Below are positions 62,405-64,000 of a DNA stretch of 64,000 nucleotides, piece after piece (position 1 is the first letter of the stretch; each line of letters begins with the position of its first letter). Location: positions 1-64,000 of the forward strand of contig WLHB01000002.1 of NCBI GenBank assembly GCA_009702965.1. The letters are read 5' to 3'. The DNA comes from Actinomycetota bacterium (GTDB lineage: Bacteria; Actinomycetota; Actinomycetes; Nanopelagicales; Nanopelagicaceae). The translations under genes and the position numbers were made by a program. Under the pieces are notes generated by a model. The model was not told the origin of the DNA, made no database searches, and was given only the letters and a program-made list of their open reading frames with translations.

Positions 62405-62968
62405 TTACTTAGCTTCTTCTTCGGCTGGAGTTTCAACAACTGCTTCTGTCTCTACAACCTCAGCGACAACTTCTGGCTCGGCTGCTACAACCTCAGCGAC
62501 AACTTCTGGCTCGGACGCTTCAACAGCTGCTTCAACAACAGGTTCCTCTGCAACTGGATTTGCCTTAGCGGCAAGTTTCTCCTGAGCCTTCTTCTTCAAA
62601 GTTGTTGCACCCTCTTTAGGCTCATCCATTGCAGATTTAACTGCCGCCTCGTATGCAACGCTCTTATGTGGCTTAGGTGTTGCAACGCGAAGTGTTCCTT
62701 CTGTTCCAGGCAATCCCTTGAACTTCTGCCAATCTCCGGTGACCTTAAGGAGTGCTGCTACAGCCTCTGAAGGTTGTGCACCAACTCCAAGCCAGTAGAG
62801 CGCACGCTCTGAGTTGACCTCAATAATTGATGGTTCTTGCCCTGGAACGTAGCGACCAATTTCTTCAATTGAAAGTCCGTTACGAGCCTTACGTGAATCG
62901 GTAACAACGATGCGATAGAACGGTGTACGAATCTTGCCCATGCGCATTAAACGAATTTTTGTAGCCAA
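62405..62968 (-). CDS. rpsP: 30S ribosomal protein S16 with long acidic C-terminal extension
   Basis: [31 protein letters not shown] core; C-terminal EPEVVAEVV repeats. Confidence 0.96.
   Translation of the reverse strand: MATKIRLMRMGKIRTPFYRIVVTDSRKARNGLSIEEIGRYVPGQEPSIIEVNSERALYWLGVGAQPSEAVAALLKVTGDWQKFKGLPGTEGTLRVATPKPHKSVAYEAAVKSAMDEPKEGATTLKKKAQEKLAAKANPVAEEPVVEAAVEASEPEVVAEVVAAEPEVVAEVVETEAVVETPAEEEAK
62452..62514 (-). repeat. 33-bp period tandem duplication in rpsP C-terminal extension
   Basis: 30-bp exact match ctacaacctcagcgacaacttctggctcgg at 62452-62481 and 62485-62514. Confidence 0.95.
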
Positions 62969-63117
62969 AGCAGTGGTGCTCCTAAAAATATATGTTCAAT
63001 CTCGCGACCGTAGCGGGGTGCCCAGTAAAGAGATCCAACGATGGATTTGGATGTTTCGGGGGTAGAGGGCCCCGTCACAGGTAACCAATCTTGCCATGTG
63101 TGAGCGTCGATCCAAAA

Positions 63118-64000
63118 TCAGGAGTTCTCTTCAACCGCCCTCTTGGCCGGATTTCCTGAGCGAGACTTCTTCTTAGGCGGGGTGGATGGCCCTTTGCCCA
63201 TTCTCGGAGCTGCTGGCATTCCAGGTGGCAGGGCCATTCCAGGTGGCATCCCCCCGCCATTTCGCATCTGCTTCATCATCTTCTGAGCAGCTGAGAACTT
63301 ATCGACGAGAGCGTTGACCTCTTGCACCTTTCGCCCAGAACCGGCTGCAATACGTGCACGCCGTGAACCATTAAGAATCTTTGGTTCGATCCGTTCTTGC
63401 GGTGTCATTGATTGAACAATTGCCTTTGTTCGCACAATTTCACTCTCATCAAAATTATCTATCTGTTTCTTCATTGCGCCAGAGCCCGGAAGCATGCTCA
63501 GCAACTTACCCATCGAGCCCATCTTCGACATCGCTTCTAGTTGTTCTAGGAAATCTTCAAGTGTGAAATCTTCACCTTTAACAAATTTCTCTTCAAGTCG
63601 TGCGCTGGACTCACCATCAAGAGCCTTCTTTGCCTGCTCGGCTAACGTTGCGACATCACCCATTCCCAGAATTCGAGATGCCATACGATCAGGGTGGAAT
63701 AGGTCAAAGTCACCGAGTTTCTCACCAGTGGATGCAAACATAATTGGTTTGCCGGTCAGAACTGCAATCGAAAGGGCCGCGCCGCCTCGAGCATCTCCAT
63801 CAAGTTTTGTTAATACAACTCCATCAAAACCAACACCAACTTTAAATGCTTGCGCAGTCTTTACGGCATCTTGTCCGATCATCGCATCAACAACGAAGAG
63901 AATTTCATCAGGGTTAATGGCATCTCGTATATCTGATGCCTGCTTCATCATCTCGTCATCGACACCGAGCCGTCCAGCAGTGTCAACAATCACGATGTTA
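63118..64000 (-). CDS. ffh: Signal recognition particle protein Ffh (C-terminal part; 5' end beyond window)
   Basis: IVDTAGRLGVDDEMM, VDAMIGQDAVKTAQAF, GKPIMFASTGEKLGDFDLFHPDRMASRILGMGD, M-domain with Gly/Met/Pro tail. Confidence 0.95.
   Translation of the reverse strand, partial: NIVIVDTAGRLGVDDEMMKQASDIRDAINPDEILFVVDAMIGQDAVKTAQAFKVGVGFDGVVLTKLDGDARGGAALSIAVLTGKPIMFASTGEKLGDFDLFHPDRMASRILGMGDVATLAEQAKKALDGESSARLEEKFVKGEDFTLEDFLEQLEAMSKMGSMGKLLSMLPGSGAMKKQIDNFDESEIVRTKAIVQSMTPQERIEPKILNGSRRARIAAGSGRKVQEVNALVDKFSAAQKMMKQMRNGGGMPPGMALPPGMPAAPRMGKGPSTPPKKKSRSGNPAKRAVEENS

Noticed and set aside
1-64000. CRISPR arrays, prophage, transposons, rRNA or tRNA genes
   Set aside because: No spaced direct-repeat array, no integrase/transposase/phage structural ORF, and intergenic gaps show no recognisable RNA gene. 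A dedicated tRNAscan/Infernal run would be needed to exclude small RNAs.

Overview
The window is a compact actinobacterial core-genome segment. Gene content, synteny and moderate GC suggest a streamlined freshwater actinobacterium of the acI/Nanopelagicales type; this is inference and was not tested. I support about 65 CDS with very short intergenic gaps. Main blocks, in order: an ECF transporter cassette; gcvT; pepA; lpdA/E2/TIGR01777; a three-gene minus-strand insertion (FAD oxidoreductase, Gfo/Idh/MocA, MMPL); lipB-lipA-PlsC-DUF4191; glnA; nhaA; padR-ino1; a LysE/RecB-like nuclease pair; ROK kinase; fadD plus a minimal histidine kinase/response regulator pair; a PimB-like glycosyltransferase; DUF3000/RNase D-HRDC; an Fe(III) ABC transporter; fadA/fadB; dxs; acnA; an RNA methyltransferase; two TrkA proteins; dut; hflX-dapF-miaA-miaB; an acyl-ACP desaturase; trmD-rimM-khpA-rpsP; and partial ffh. 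I saw no rRNA, tRNA, CRISPR array, prophage, transposase or obvious defence island. No clearly novel multi-gene system is evident. The best leads are a Cas4/RecB-like Cys-containing nuclease, an EF-hand-like loop in an acyl-ACP desaturase, a sensorless histidine kinase in frame behind fadD, a 28-bp palindrome between fbpA and fadA, a GlnR-like box upstream of glnA, a PadR-type palindrome, IdeR/DtxR-like iron boxes, and several breaks in conserved synteny.
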